Shown piece by piece: positions 41,962-53,114 of a stretch of DNA of 64,000 bases. This DNA comes from Lota lota (taxonomy: Eukaryota > Chordata > Actinopteri > Gadiformes > Lotidae): contig JACYXH010000479.1 of assembly GCA_026745465.1 (NCBI GenBank), forward strand, positions 5,303,511 through 5,367,510, read 5' to 3'. The notes below the pieces were generated by a model. The model saw nothing but the letters and a program-made list of their open reading frames with translations, made no database searches and was not told where the DNA came from. A program made the translations under genes and the position numbers. Numbering within the stretch: position 1 is the first letter of the stretch; each line of letters starts with the position of its first letter.

Positions 41962-44900
41962 ATAACACAAAATTGTGTTCTATTCATCTTAACCCTGGAT
42001 CTGACACAAGCTTGAAATGCAAAGTCAATGCTAAGTCATATTGCACATGATATATCTCTGAAAGAATTTATACAGAGATACTTTGTGTGTGTGTGTGTGT
42101 TCCTGATCGGATTGATTTAGTGGTAATTTGCCTCCTTTGGGAGACTGATGTAATGCTCCATCAGCAGCAGTGATGCTACACAGCTTACATAAGTGCAAAT
42201 AACTGCTGGTTAATATTGCATGGAGCACTGCATTTGAACTGGTAACTTCAGCAAAACCGCAGGCTGAAAATGACACTCAAAGACAATTTCCAAGAACAGA
42301 TAAACATGGCTATGCCTTCAAATCAGTACTAATGGTCTCTATGGCTTATTGACTGGATGTTTTTAGGATGGACAAATGGCATGAATTATTTAAGAATGGT
42401 TTGCTTTAAACATTTACTACCAAAGCCCAATACATTTTTCCTGGTTAGCTTCAATTAGGTAATAAGCGGAGATGCCCACTTAAACAAAACACACAATTTA
42501 AAATAACTTATAAACGTGGTAACTTATTTTCCAGGCAACTGATTTAATACAAAAGATTAAATGCACATCTGTCAAAGCAATGTCTGCTTCAAGTCTTTGC
42601 TTGGTGTAGCCAAGGTGAAATGGCATTCAGACCATGTCTAACTTGAGTAATATGACATCCAAGTCAAAAAGATCATTAACATGGATGGAACAAACTTTAG
42701 GATGTGACGCAATCCCTTCTGCAAGGATTGGATGGTGCAAACGTGATGAAAGCAGCAGCTAGGCGGCTGTGTGTTAGCCATTTGAAGGAGACAACGGAAA
42801 TGAGCTTACAAGGTGAGATTTTCCCAGTGTCTTTAAAGGCAGGAAGCTCAGGTCCAGAGGCTATCACTGTTTCTCATATTGGAACTGAGCCCAGATCGCT
42901 GTCAGCAAGGGTTTTTTAAACTCCAATCTCCACCAGCTGGCCTAATTGCCCCCCCCCCCCCCCCCCCATGACCCTTATTAATGTCATATTTGATCAACAA
43001 ACAATTTTATTCTCCATTTAATACTATATTAAAACCGAAAGCAGTGATGGTGCACGGATAATTATACTGAGGACGGATTACACCACAAAGCTTCACCTAA
43101 CATGTAATAAAAAAGAAAAACGATGAAATTCATTACTATGAAATGTCTTCATATACTTAACCTGTTCATTTGGCTGTTATTATGTTTGTAATGCCACCGC
43201 AATGCCAAAACAAAACTACAGTTTGATTTCAAACATTATCGTCTATTTACGATTCCATGTTTTCTTCCATTTTATCTTCTAAAAGAGATAGACACAAGAA
43301 GAATCATCAGCTTTTTGAGTACATTTTGACTCTCGTTTGAATAATGCGGGAAACGAGAATACGCAGCCATCATCTTCAAGTACGCAGGTTAAAAATAAAG
43401 GTTTTTCATTAACCAAATGCTTTGTCATGCACATGTAATGCCATTATTACAGCTTTAGGCACATTTCTAAAGGCACACAAGGCTTTCATTGTTGTAAGAG
43501 AATACAATAATACTTTTTTTGCAGTGCAATACAATATGCAAACTGTCAAGCATGAAATAGCACATTATAATTACAATTAGAAACAAGGAAAAACTAAAGA
43601 GAATGCAAATCCATGCAAATTTTTACTTTTCCGCCTCATTGGGTAAATAAAGTAAGTCAGCCAATTTATGGATGGATGTGTTTGGCTGTGAAAATACATT
43701 TTCAAACTGCACAAACATTTCACTGCAAAACGCCAATGATGAATGAATATGATGATGATGACTTGAATGGGACCCCAAAAACATTATGATGAATGAATCT
43801 CAATGGCGATTCTCATCTGTTTCTCCATAACAGATCCTTGATTGACCACCTAAGACTCTGAGAACCCAATGAGACTCTATGGGGAACCTAGGAGACTCTA
43901 TGAGAAATCTATGCTACTTATATAAGAAACGCATTCGATTATATGAGAGTTGCAGAACTACGACAGCCATTAGTGTAACAAGCCTAGCAGCCTGGATTCA
44001 CAACCTCTGTACTTCCTGTCTGAGAGACAGAGGGAGACAGAGAGTGAGAACGAGACAAAGAGAGTGAGAATGAGACAGAGAGAGAGAGAGAAGTGGCAGA
44101 AAGTGATGATATAACAGGACAAGAGCTACAGTGAGATACCAGGTGGGCTTTTCCTCCCACGTCAACAGTCTCTTCAGGCCACCTCTGGCCCGAATCCGGT
44201 CCTGTTTTTTTGCCAACCTCGCCAGTCCTCGGCTGATCTATAGCTTTTAATGTTGTCATCTGTTGATTTAGTGCCAGGTTTGAATGCTTTCTTTGATTTG
44301 TTTACCCAAATAACCTGCCAAGCGTAGATCTATAGCCATATACTCTATAGCCATAGGTGTAATTATGTTTTTTTTCTCCTTTAGTTGATATAGCATTTCA
44401 CTACACCCACACAACTAGTAATAATCATCACCATTGATTTGGTACTCATCACGTCCTCCAACTATTGATCAAGCTACAGTTAATTAAACGGTTGATATAG
44501 CATCTTCCCTTCCCAACCCACACCACTAATCAGTAATCAGTTCATTCAGAGCACATCGATTAATCTATCATTTGTGTGTGAATCTCCATCCATCCATCCA
44601 TCCATCCATCCATGAATCAAATCATCATCGAACTGATTTAGTAATTCACCATCCACCCATACAACTAATGAAAACCAATCAACCATTTGTGTTTTCATCC
44701 ATCATTCATTCGGTCCTCTATCTCCCCCTCCGTCCAGTTGATCCACCAATCCATTTACCAATCGATTTGGCATTGATCTTCCCTACGCCCACATGCAGGC
44801 ATTGAGGATCTCCATCCATCCATGTGTCTCTCTCCCACCCATCCCTCCAGAGCCAGCTCTGCAGCATGAAATCAACACGGCCGGAATAGCCAGCCCTTGT

Positions 44901-45330
44901 GTGAGAAAGCATCAGCATGAGCTAACATGAGCCACCTGTTCTGCTTCAGCAAAGTTTCGCCTGCTAACAAAGAGACCCTTCACTGCTACATACTATGCTA
45001 GCTGCTGTTCCCGCGACACACCAAACAGGCAGTAAGGAATCAAATTGTTTTGAGGTCACCAGGGAGGGAATTGAAAGGGATTTTTATGAGTCTGAGAGGG
45101 ACAAGTGTGTGTTAGTGCGAGTGAATAAAATGTAAAGGTTGTTAAAACATTGCAATAATTGTGGCAGACAAAGGCGTCATTCAAAAACTGTCCTATCCAA
45201 GGAGCAAACGTGGCAAGCACATAAAAGCACGCCCTGTGTAAATGTTACATAAAATGTTAGGCAAATCCACCCAGTTATTTTGCTCACACAGCTGCGTCAC
45301 CACACAGCGTCGCACACACCCTCATACAAT

Positions 45331-45377
<47 letters not shown>

Positions 45378-45969
45378 AACACGTTTACTTACGATTATTA
45401 AATATAAATAGCAACATTCACTGTTTAGTCAGAGTTCTTAGTAAAACAAAGAAACATTCTTCTCACTCAACAAATGGTAAATTTTACAATATGTGTCTGT
45501 TTTTTTAATAAAATAAATTATTCCATTGTGTCAGACAAATCAAACCAGATTAAACGTACTGACGAAGGGTGCTTTTCATATTGTAGCATAATGACCAGTT
45601 CACCGGTGCCACTCCAGCTCATTGAAGCCAATTACCCTATATTCACCCCTTCACAAATGCCACTATTAGCGTGTCAACAACACTATGCAACAACAACCGG
45701 CTGTTTGGGGTGCCGTTGGGGTAAGATGCCCGTGCTCTGGGATCAAACCAGTAGGCACCCTGGAGAGTTGCCAGACAGTCTGCTCCCGCTGCCATTGATG
45801 AACACCCGTCGATATCTCCAGAGGACTGCGCGCTAGCCGGCGCTATCTACTGCGTCACGACTGGGAGTCCTGCCGGTCGTAACAGTGAGAGCGGTACATT
45901 AGAGCCAATAGCTCTGTGGAGGAGGATTGTCTTGTTAATCAAGTGTTGAGTACAGCCAGCGGGGGCGGC

Positions 45970-45971
<2 letters not shown>

Positions 45972-46065
<94 letters not shown>
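45972..46065. repeat. (GT)47 microsatellite
   Basis: Pure GT, 94 bp. Confidence 0.97.
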
Positions 46066-46066
<1 letters not shown>

Positions 46067-46718
46067 ATTTGATTTACAGCACGACGGCTTAGCATGCCTG
46101 CCTGCAGCAGCCAAACAATAAGGTGGCGATTGGAGTAAATTAAGACGGCAGTCATCGTCAGGCTCTTTCGCAATACACAATCACCTCGTTCTCGCAGAGG
46201 GAAAGAGTAAACACACACACAACCACATGGATACACACACACAACCACAAACACACAAACAAATCAACAAAACATTCAGCCCACACGCAAACACATAACT
46301 ACTCATCTCCAAAAATTGTTTTTTAGTGTTGACAGATTTCAGGACACTGTGGGGTAAAGTATCACTTCGTGTTACTCTGTGCTTCCTCTGTCCTGATCTG
46401 AACTCACATTCACACGTTACTCACTTTTATTTTTTTGGGTTCCATCACACACACACACTTTATAAACTACTCTGTCCCTGTGTGTGAAAGTTGACCTATA
46501 TCATTCAACACAAAGTATGCTCTGTATGGGCATACTCTTCTAAACAAGACATTTGAGTTCCTGTCCTTAGTAAAGGCATTTAACAGGAAGACCATGGTCA
46601 GATATATTAGCGACCCAGCTTCAATTTAGTTCATTTAAGCACAGCAACACAGCATCACTTGTGCAAACTATTAGTGCTGCTCTAGTAACAGAGTTATATT
46701 ATATTGGTTAATTGCAGA

Positions 46719-47720
46719 GATAGGGACTCGAGTTTGCGACTTGGACTCGAGTCGCACACAAAGTGACCTGAGACTTAACTTGAGACCCTTTCTCAAAAGA
46801 CTTGAGACTTGTCCTCAATAAACTCGAGACTCGACCTCGAGATTTAGGACTCGTGAACTATCTTTATCAGATTTTGTATTTTTCTGGTGCCTTCCCATTA
46901 AGGAAATGTATGACGAAATGAATGTCATTCCCTCCCTTATTATCAAGCGTAACCTTATGCCCTTGGTGTGCGTGGCCCGGATGACAGTAAGCAGTACACT
47001 TCATTCTACACATATCAGCGCTCACCAGTTATAAGCCTTCTAATACCCATGTATTAAATATACACACACAATACAACAATGACAATAGAACTGTCTAACA
47101 AATTATTTGTTATCCAAAGCTTAGTTACCACAGCCGTGGCTTCCGCGTTTCTCATGCGAGGCATGGCAAAAAACGTTTAGATCAGCCTAGGTTAAGGGAT
47201 ATTTATTTATATTTATGATTTTACATAACTACAACCCTCTCGAGGCATCACACAATGCATTTCCGTCGGCTCAACAAATTACCAAAAACGTAGATATTAG
47301 CGCATAATAAGACAATAAGAACCCTTATAGACTTATAAACATATACAATTTATAGTAAAGAGTTAATTTGGCATCTTCAGTTTGTATTGTAATGTATGTA
47401 TATATTTTTAAGAAACGTAGTAATAAAATAATAGGTATCCACAGATACTGTGCGAATACCTAATACGATTAAATTAGTTATATAATGCGTACATCAAAAG
47501 TAATGTTGTATGATTCCATTTAATGTACTTTTACAAAGTTTGGAAATGGGCAATCCTAATATTCAACTTTTGAATGAAGTAAAAAAAACAATTGGTATCA
47601 AATCAGTAGTTGGTATCAGCCCATTCGAAATGTGTGTACTTATAAATCGGTATCGGTAATACGCTATTACAACCATGCGAGACTTGGACTTGCAAAAAAA
47701 AAAAAAAAAAACACTTGGAA
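46719..47720. repeat. Interspersed repeat with ACTTGAGAC/ACTCGAGTC motifs at both ends
   Basis: From 46719 to 46863 irregular copies of GACTYGAGTC and GACTTGAGAC recur at least eight times. GAGACTTGGACTTGC and ACACTTGG reappear at 47668-47720 around an A18 run. This resembles a dispersed teleost repeat built of the same words. The 800 bp between may be its interior or an insertion. Confidence 0.5.
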
Positions 47721-47918
47721 CAATTACTTCAACCATCTAGATGAAAGCAGATATATATTTGCTGTCACGTGACAGACTGGAGGAAAATATGGAAGGAATA
47801 TGGTAAGGAGTGGTGGGCAGGTGTGTAGGCATGGAAACCAGGGGATTAAGGATGAGGAAATATGTTTTGGCAAAGGGAATAGCAGAGAGCACAAGGCAAA
47901 GTGAGGATGAATGAAACA

Positions 47919-47919
<1 letters not shown>

Positions 47920-47985
<66 letters not shown>

Positions 47986-47997
47986 TGTTTGTGTGTG
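47920..47997. repeat. (GT)n microsatellite
   Basis: Pure GT to about 47979, then variants with AT and TT. Confidence 0.95.
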
Positions 47998-48008
47998 CGT
48001 ATGGTTTA

Positions 48009-48031
48009 GGGATGTTAACCATTAACATCCC
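48009..48031. repeat. Perfect 10 bp hairpin
   Basis: GGGATGTTAA, loop CCA, TTAACATCCC. The words TTAACATCCC occur in some hAT-type MITE ends, but no element boundary is visible. Confidence 0.85.
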
Positions 48032-49352
48032 ATAACCAGTTTTTTATCGTTGTACAAAAGGGCTGGACCCCAACTATTTGTAATTCCTTACACTTGCTAC
48101 ACAGTACCACTTTGTCAAATGGCAAGACGGATGGAGCTGTCAGCCCAAGCCCAGATTTGTTGTCACTGGGAGCACTTAACTAACCAACTAACTAGCATGT
48201 TTGCCTGCTAAATGCTAATTGTAACCAAGTGCTTCCATGGCTGATATCATTAATTGGTTGTAAATAACATAAAATGTCTATAGTAAAATAAATAAATAAT
48301 AAAAACCAATAAAAGAAGAGGAAAGGGAGATAATGGAATATAAAAGGCAGTTGTTATAGTCAGGGCAGTTTAATTGATGGGTGGGGCGCAGAATACATAT
48401 AGGCAAGAAAAGGAAAGACAGTGTTTCAGTGTGTACTGGAGAGAGGGAGAGAGAGAATGTGTGTGTATGTGTCAGTATGGGATTGAAAAAAGAGGGAAGG
48501 GATTTGGTGAGAGTGGGAAGATGGATGAAGCAAGTTTGTGGGGATTAGGTGTCAGCGAAGGAGGGAGAAGAGGGGGGATTGGGGGGGGGGGGCAGCATGG
48601 GCGGGGGCCAGGGAGCTGGGATGGACAGACAGGAATAGAAGACTAATTAATACGCAAAAACTGCAGGCAGGCTGGAGTTGACTCGGAACCACAGCAGGAG
48701 AGAAGGATACGAGGGGAGAGCAGTCCATGCTATCGAGACATGTGTCATGTATGAGTTGATCTTCATATATAAGCCTGTGCAGAAGCACATACCGACACAA
48801 GCAGAAAAAGGGGAAGAGCAACAAGGTTGGGGAAACCTGAATTTTTCACAATGTGTCCACCAGGAGATTGCATGTGAAACACTTATAAAGGAGCTATAGC
48901 ACGCACTCACATGGACACACATAAGCCATTTTACTAAAACATTCAGAGAGAATAACAAACAAAAGCCGTTAATCAGTCTGAAAGCTCATCACGCCACTAC
49001 GTCTCGGGCAAACAAACTACGGTCAACAGACATAATCCGAGCTGACCTTGAAAGCTTGCCTTTAGTGCAGCACTCGGACCAAACACAAAATTCAAGTATA
49101 AACTCTACTGAGCAGATGCCAATGCACACATACAAAAACATGTACACCACCACACGTACATACACTTGCATGTTTCATGCACAAAAAAAAAACATACACG
49201 CACACTTGGATGTGCACACAAAAATGCACACGTGCAAAAAACAACAACACACACACACACACATTGTGAATACACCCAACTATTAACAATTAAATCCTGC
49301 TTTATCTCGTTATTGCTTGCCTCTCTATAGGAGTTCTTCTGCTGCACCCCAT

Positions 49353-49395
49353 GGTGGGGTTGGGGGAGGGGGTGTTGGGGTTGGGGGGAGGGGGG
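49353..49395. repeat. G-rich tract just inside the D5 intron donor
   Basis: On the plus strand at least five runs of four to six G lie between 49355 and 49395. On the transcribed-RNA strand this is a C-rich pyrimidine stretch starting one base after the GTGAGA donor. Confidence 0.85.
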
Positions 49396-49401
49396 TCTCA
49401 C

Positions 49402-49691
49402 CATGTGTGCGCCACGGTGAAGCGCCGCTGCTTGTGGGTGTTGTTGTTGTTGAGGAGCATGCGACGCAGCAGCCGCGGCGAGTTGCGCGGCGAGAGGCGC
49501 GGGGAAATGGACGACGGCGAGCGCCGGTGGCCCCGGGGCCTCTCGGGCTGCAGCAGGTTCTCCCGCAGGATCTTCACCAGGTCCTCGTTCAGGCCCGCGT
49601 GCTTGGGCATGGGCGGCACGGCCAGCGTGTCCTGCTGGGTCAGCGCCACCCCCACCCCCACCCCCACCCCCACGCCGGCCGGCTGGGCCAT
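49402..49691 (-). CDS. pde4d: pde4d first coding exon, PDE4D5-type N-terminus (partial)
   Basis: This exon encodes the isoform-specific N-terminus of a long cAMP phosphodiesterase 4D: 96 codons plus two bases. The core LNEDLVK.LRENLL (about residues 34-47), then SPRNSPRLLRRMLL and the final KQRRFTVAHT, match my recollection of human PDE4D5, whose unique region is 88 residues. In that family this region targets the enzyme to RACK1 and beta-arrestin; catalysis lies in downstream exons. The ATG at 49691 was chosen because it gives MAQ, as in human D5, in a GCAGCC ATG G context; the frame stays open upstream without an ATG. The exon ends ...ACA TG followed by GTGAGA (49401-49396), so the last Cys codon is completed by the next exon. 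Residues 6-15 are a Gly-Val array from a GGGGGT hexanucleotide repeat, absent from the human protein. The Asn-Pro-Trp that precedes the helix in human D5 is His-Ala-Gly here. The exon is CpG-rich. The paralogues PDE4A, B and C have different sequences before SPRNSP, so I am confident of pde4d. Confidence 0.93.
49647..49673 (-). repeat. pde4d: GGGGGT hexanucleotide array in the D5 coding start
   Basis: About four and a half GGGGGT units on the coding strand encode alternating Gly and Val just after the start codon. The four or more G5 runs with single-base spacers meet the usual G-quadruplex pattern. Confidence 0.9.
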
Positions 49692-50730
49692 GGCTGCGAC
49701 CCGGGGAGCGGCCGGAACCAGAGGCAAAGACCTTAAGAGAACCAGGGGACGGCCACCATAAAGAAAATAAAAACTCCCACTGCTCGCTGCTCTAGAAGCG
49801 GATGGGACTGCCCGTAGAAAATTAAGTATTCAAGTTTTGTCCGGGGTAATTGTTCATCAAAATTATATTTGTTTGGTCCAAAAATATGAAATGATTATCC
49901 CGCCGGGACTAGAAACCAGAGGATGTTGCTAAAAATCCCATTCTCTGTCTCTTTTCCTTCCTGCAGGCGGACGGGAGCCCTCAGGAATGATGGTAATGCT
50001 GCTGAAGCTGCTGCTGCTGCTGCTGCTGCTGTGGAGGTGCAGGCAGGCTGACAGGTGGACCGAGGCAGAGAGCTTCGACTTGCAGCACACGGAGAGAAAA
50101 AAACAAAAAAGGGAATTCCTTCCAGCGCAGTCCTTCTCTTTCCCCAGCACTCAACCCCCCCTGTCTGGCCACTGTGGTCCAGCCCTGCAGGAGACTTTAT
50201 ACTGAACTAATCCACTGGAGTCCCGCCTGCAACAGTCCAACGATGATGATAATGAGAATAGTACTGATAATAATATGACGAGGGATAAAGGCTAGGGTGC
50301 AGGGATGCAGAACCCCCCCCCCCCCCCCCTTCAAAAGTCAGACTGGCTTGCCGTCATGATGCGTCCGGGTCGCTTCCCATTTAGTCCAAGCAGTCTAGCT
50401 CTGACTGCCGCTCCATGCGCACAGAGATTGATTGCTGACTGCAGTCAGTTTCCAAGCTACAGATCCTTTAGCACACAGCGGAGAGCAGCGCGTGAGAGAG
50501 ACAGAGAGAGAGCAAGAGAGAGCGAGTGTGTCTGCCTCTGTGTGTGTTCAGCGTAAAAAGACTCATCGACAGAATTGCCACTTGTACAGTGTTCATAGGT
50601 CCTCCTTCTCACACACTTCCACCCGCTCCTCCCTCGGTCCTCCGTTCTCCCTACCAACACCCCCCCCCCCCCCCCCCCCCCTTCTCCGACGCACACACAC
50701 ACGACCCCCCTTTATCTTAATGTAGCACTG
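49692..50730 (-). promoter_or_regulatory. pde4d: Putative PDE4D5 5' UTR and promoter region
   Basis: This is the 5' flank of the D5 exon on the minus strand. It holds a CTG tract (CAG in the sense strand, eight units, 50008-50031), C17 at 50313-50329, C22 at 50660-50681, and a GA-rich patch near 50496-50526. A frame on the minus strand reads a short polyglutamine from the CAG tract, but it ends soon after and is not joined to the D5 frame, so I treat it as UTR or flank. The extent of the UTR and the transcription start are unknown. Confidence 0.4.
50008..50031. repeat. (CTG)8, CAG in the pde4d sense
   Basis: Eight uninterrupted triplets 317 bp upstream of the D5 start codon. Confidence 0.93.
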
Positions 50731-52696
50731 CATAGCGGCTCTCCTCCTTATGGTGCCCAGTGCTTGTGTGTGCCTGAGGAGAGAGAGGAGGCTGATGGAT
50801 ATTTGAGAGTGCAAAGCAGGCATGGCTCACAAGAATTTGGAAGCAAGCCTGACAGTGTGTAATGTCATGATTGCATGGTGTGTGCGTGTGTATATGGGAG
50901 CGTGCAGGATTAAGTAGCATACATTTGTAATTGGGTAACCCAGAGTCCACAACATAATGGGTGTGCCTCACAGTAGTATGGAACACAGGGGCTTCTGCAT
51001 TCAGTGTATGTTCAAGAGGAAAGAGGCTACAGGAAATAGGACGGACAGAAGGAACCGTACAGACAATCAAAAGGAAGACTACTGGTTTTTCATCCATTTG
51101 TGAAAAGCTCCATAAATATTTCAATCCATCATGTAATAAGGTTCCCCCCTATTCCAACTCTACTCTGCCCGGCAACCAGCCTTTTTATTTATTTTACCGA
51201 ATGCAGAGGTTGCCTGTTTTTAAGAGTCTTTAAGAACTGTTTAAAGAGGAAGGTGGCAGCAATACTCAGGTTGAAACATGAGATGGAACTGATAGGGCAG
51301 AAATATATAAAGGTGTGGGAGGAAGACAAAAAAGAACTCCTAGCAACCAATAATCAGCTCTCGACATTTCCTTGAATTTGTATTTGCCAGGAAAACGGAT
51401 TCCCTGAACCAATCAGGGAAGGAATGTGCTGATTGGTCAGAAACGAGTCGGCAGCGGTCTTTAATCTAAAATGTCCCACAGAGGCAGGCGCAGTCAACCG
51501 GAGCATATTCTCAGAGCATTTCACTCGCTATTAGCAGACTGATGGCTATGGAATTTCTAACAAATGACTCTCAAATTATAACTCTTAAATATAACCTACA
51601 TCCCCATTTAACTGTGCCACAGTAACTAAATTCAAAGCATTTTTATTAAACGTTTAATGTCCATTTGTGTATCCAGGCAATTCTAAAATCGGTGGTCCAA
51701 AATGAGACTAACTCTAAAATGACATGTATAAAACATTGCCTTTCCTTGTTGTGACTGTGACATATTAGAAATGAACCTGGAGGGCAGCTGGAAGCGTAGC
51801 TATCCTGTCCCGCAGACTAAGACATTTAACCTTTATAAACATGCGGGTCAAAAAGGTAAAGAGACACAAGGAAGAAACTCTTCACACCCACGACATAGTT
51901 CTGCTTCACACAAAAAAGATGACCAAAGATGAATGAAGACCAAGCATTTGTTTGGAAATTCCCAGATCAACATTAACTGTAACTATAACTGGGTGACAGG
52001 CTAAGTGAACAACCGCCTGTTGTTTCAAAAGGAAAAGAATGAGCCAGCTCCCTTTACGTCTCAGTGATCAGTCATTAGTACCTGCCTGGCCTCGGCTGCA
52101 CTTTGTCATTGTTCTGCTGGCATATGAGAGAGATCAGCTCCCCCCGAAGAGCGTGCAGCATTAAAGAGACCTGAACGACAACGGCAATTAATATGCAGCT
52201 GCAAATTTACATGAAAAGAACATCAGTCAAATCTGAATGCACACTCACACGCCCCTGAGGTAGGCATACGCACGTCAACACAGAGACCTCAAAGAAGGGA
52301 AAACTGAGCAATGGAGAACCATTAGCCTACATTTGACAGCGTGTAATTCATCATCACATTGCAATTGTCAAAGGAGGCATATGAAAAGGCTGCCCAACGG
52401 CATTCTTCAAAAACGGACAGGTTCCCTTGCCTCTCAAAAACCCATTTTCCCCTTTCTTTCACAACCATCTACTTGTTTTCTATATTCCGAGACTTTTACT
52501 CTCTCAACCTTAAGCCAGGATGAAAGCCTTTTTTCTATTTTCAAGCCTTTCAGTTGAAGCCCCAGCCAGCCTTGGACCCGGTGTTGGGAGACCTCTTTGT
52601 GCGCTACACCTCTGTAACTAGGGGCAACCATGGCATGGAGAGACACAAGTGGACCTTTTGAGCATTAAAAGATACAAAAGAAAGGAAGTAAGCAAA

Positions 52697-52797
<101 letters not shown>

Positions 52798-53076
52798 CTT
52801 GCGCACACACACACGAACGCTTTGCAACAAATGGAACATTACCTATAACTGAGAACCATCTGTGTGTCCTATCTAGTAATTATGTAGCGGGGGTCAAGAC
52901 AAGTACCCTGTCTGAGTCATCCTACCTGATCAACTGGTACTCAATACTATCAACCTCCAGCATTTCACATCCTTTAAGACGTACTATGTATGGCTTGTAT
53001 GGGTTGATTTGAGGCCCCATTATGGTACTTCTTGACTTCCGGACACATTTAATCAGATACAGATGTAGGAAGGAAT

Positions 53077-53114
53077 AAGGAGAGGAAGGACTTTCATCCT
53101 TCCTTCCTCTCCTT
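53077..53114. repeat. Purine/pyrimidine inverted repeat
   Basis: AAGGAGAGGAAGGA (53077-53090) and TCCTTCCTCTCCTT (53101-53114) are exact complements with a 10 base loop. Confidence 0.9.

Noticed and set aside
45627-45840. Possible fifth SINE copy (CTGGGATCAAACCAGTAGGC)
   Set aside because: Only a B-box-like word; no tail motif and no A box.
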